From Candidatus Thioglobus vulcanius (lineage in GTDB: Bacteria > Pseudomonadota > Gammaproteobacteria > PS1 > Pseudothioglobaceae), in assembly GCA_910595855.1 (NCBI GenBank), contig CAJVCJ010000084.1, positions 1 to 6,014 on the forward strand: a stretch of DNA of 6,014 nucleotides, in the 5' to 3' direction. Numbering within the stretch: the stretch's first letter is position 1; each line of letters opens with the position of its first letter. The notes under the pieces are model-generated. The model did no database searches. It saw nothing but the letters and a program-made list of their open reading frames with translations, and was not told the DNA's origin. Below, piece by piece: positions 5,659 through 6,014 of the stretch. A program made the translations under genes and the position numbers.

Positions 5659-6014
5659 GCATTAAAGTCATTAAGCCAGGTTTTTTAAGCAGTATTCAAG
5701 ACTACGGCCGGATAATTCACGCATCTTACGGTATGAGTGTGAGCGGCGTAATGGATGAGCAGGCTTATATGTGGGGTAATTACTTATTAGAGAATCACTT
5801 TAATGCCGCTGCCTTGGAAATTGTATTTGGCAGTGTGACACTTGAAGTATTGAATGACAGTGTTATTTGTATCACCGGTGCAGATTTAGATTTTAAAATT
5901 AACAACAAGCGAGCATTAACCTGGCACAGTGTTCAAGTTTATCAAGGCGATGTGTTGAGTTGGGGTGTATTAAAGTCTGGTGTTAGAGGGTACTTGTGCG
6001 TTAAAGACGGGTTT
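5655..6014 (+). CDS. pxpC: 5-oxoprolinase subunit C (biotin-dependent-carboxylase-like, KipA/AHS2 family), N-terminal part
   Basis: The ATG overlaps the pxpB stop (ATGA) and 120 codons are open to the window's right edge, roughly 40% of the ~310-residue family length. Recognisable family features are VIKPGFLSSIQDYGR (5-19), the YGMSVSGVMDEQA block (25-37), AALEIVFGSVTLEV (52-65), ITGADLDFKINN (73-84) and GVRGYLCVKDGF at the edge (109-120). These match the KipA/urea amidolyase-like barrel of PxpC, which pairs with PxpB to form the ATP-using half of 5-oxoprolinase. The usual GRxG after the QD motif reads GRII, a mild departure. The frame shows no stop or frameshift. What lies downstream in the operon cannot be seen. 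Confidence 0.9.
   Translation, partial: MSIKVIKPGFLSSIQDYGRIIHASYGMSVSGVMDEQAYMWGNYLLENHFNAAALEIVFGSVTLEVLNDSVICITGADLDFKINNKRALTWHSVQVYQGDVLSWGVLKSGVRGYLCVKDGF

Overview
This window is chromosomal bacterial DNA, visibly AT-rich and densely coded. The gene set (PxpABC, a YedI/DUF808 membrane protein, a dimeric-type dUTPase) together with the low GC would fit a low-GC gammaproteobacterium such as a marine or symbiotic lineage. That placement is an inference from gene content and base composition only. No rRNA, tRNA, CRISPR array, transposase or integrase is visible.

Layout: the left fifth is transcribed leftward. It holds the N-terminal part of a dUTP diphosphatase of the dimeric all-alpha type (1-283, cut by the window edge) and, upstream of it, a complete YedI/DUF808 multi-pass membrane protein (347-1264). 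A 232-base intergenic region (1265-1496) then separates these from a rightward run of six genes that fills the rest of the window.

The first three rightward genes look like a surface-glycan decoration cassette. They are (i) a TagD-like cytidylyltransferase fused to a shortened, motif-degenerate Gfo/Idh/MocA-type Rossmann domain, (ii) a class V PLP aminotransferase of the PhnW / serine-pyruvate / alanine-glyoxylate type, and (iii) a LicD-family phospho-ligand transferase. The simplest combined reading is that a small phosphorylated alcohol or amino alcohol is activated with CTP, an amino group is introduced or removed by the PLP enzyme, and LicD transfers the phospho-ligand from the CDP/CMP carrier onto a polysaccharide or LPS. 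The exact ligand cannot be read from the sequence. No PepM (phosphonate-forming) gene is present in the window.

The last three genes are pxpA, pxpB and pxpC (the last truncated at the right edge), encoding the ATP-dependent bacterial 5-oxoprolinase that turns 5-oxoproline into glutamate. They overlap each other by 8 and 4 bases, and pxpA begins only 6 bases after the LicD gene. The whole rightward block could therefore be one transcript. The join of a ligand-activation/LicD cassette to a 5-oxoprolinase operon, and the odd nucleotidyltransferase-oxidoreductase fusion at its head, are the most unusual points here.
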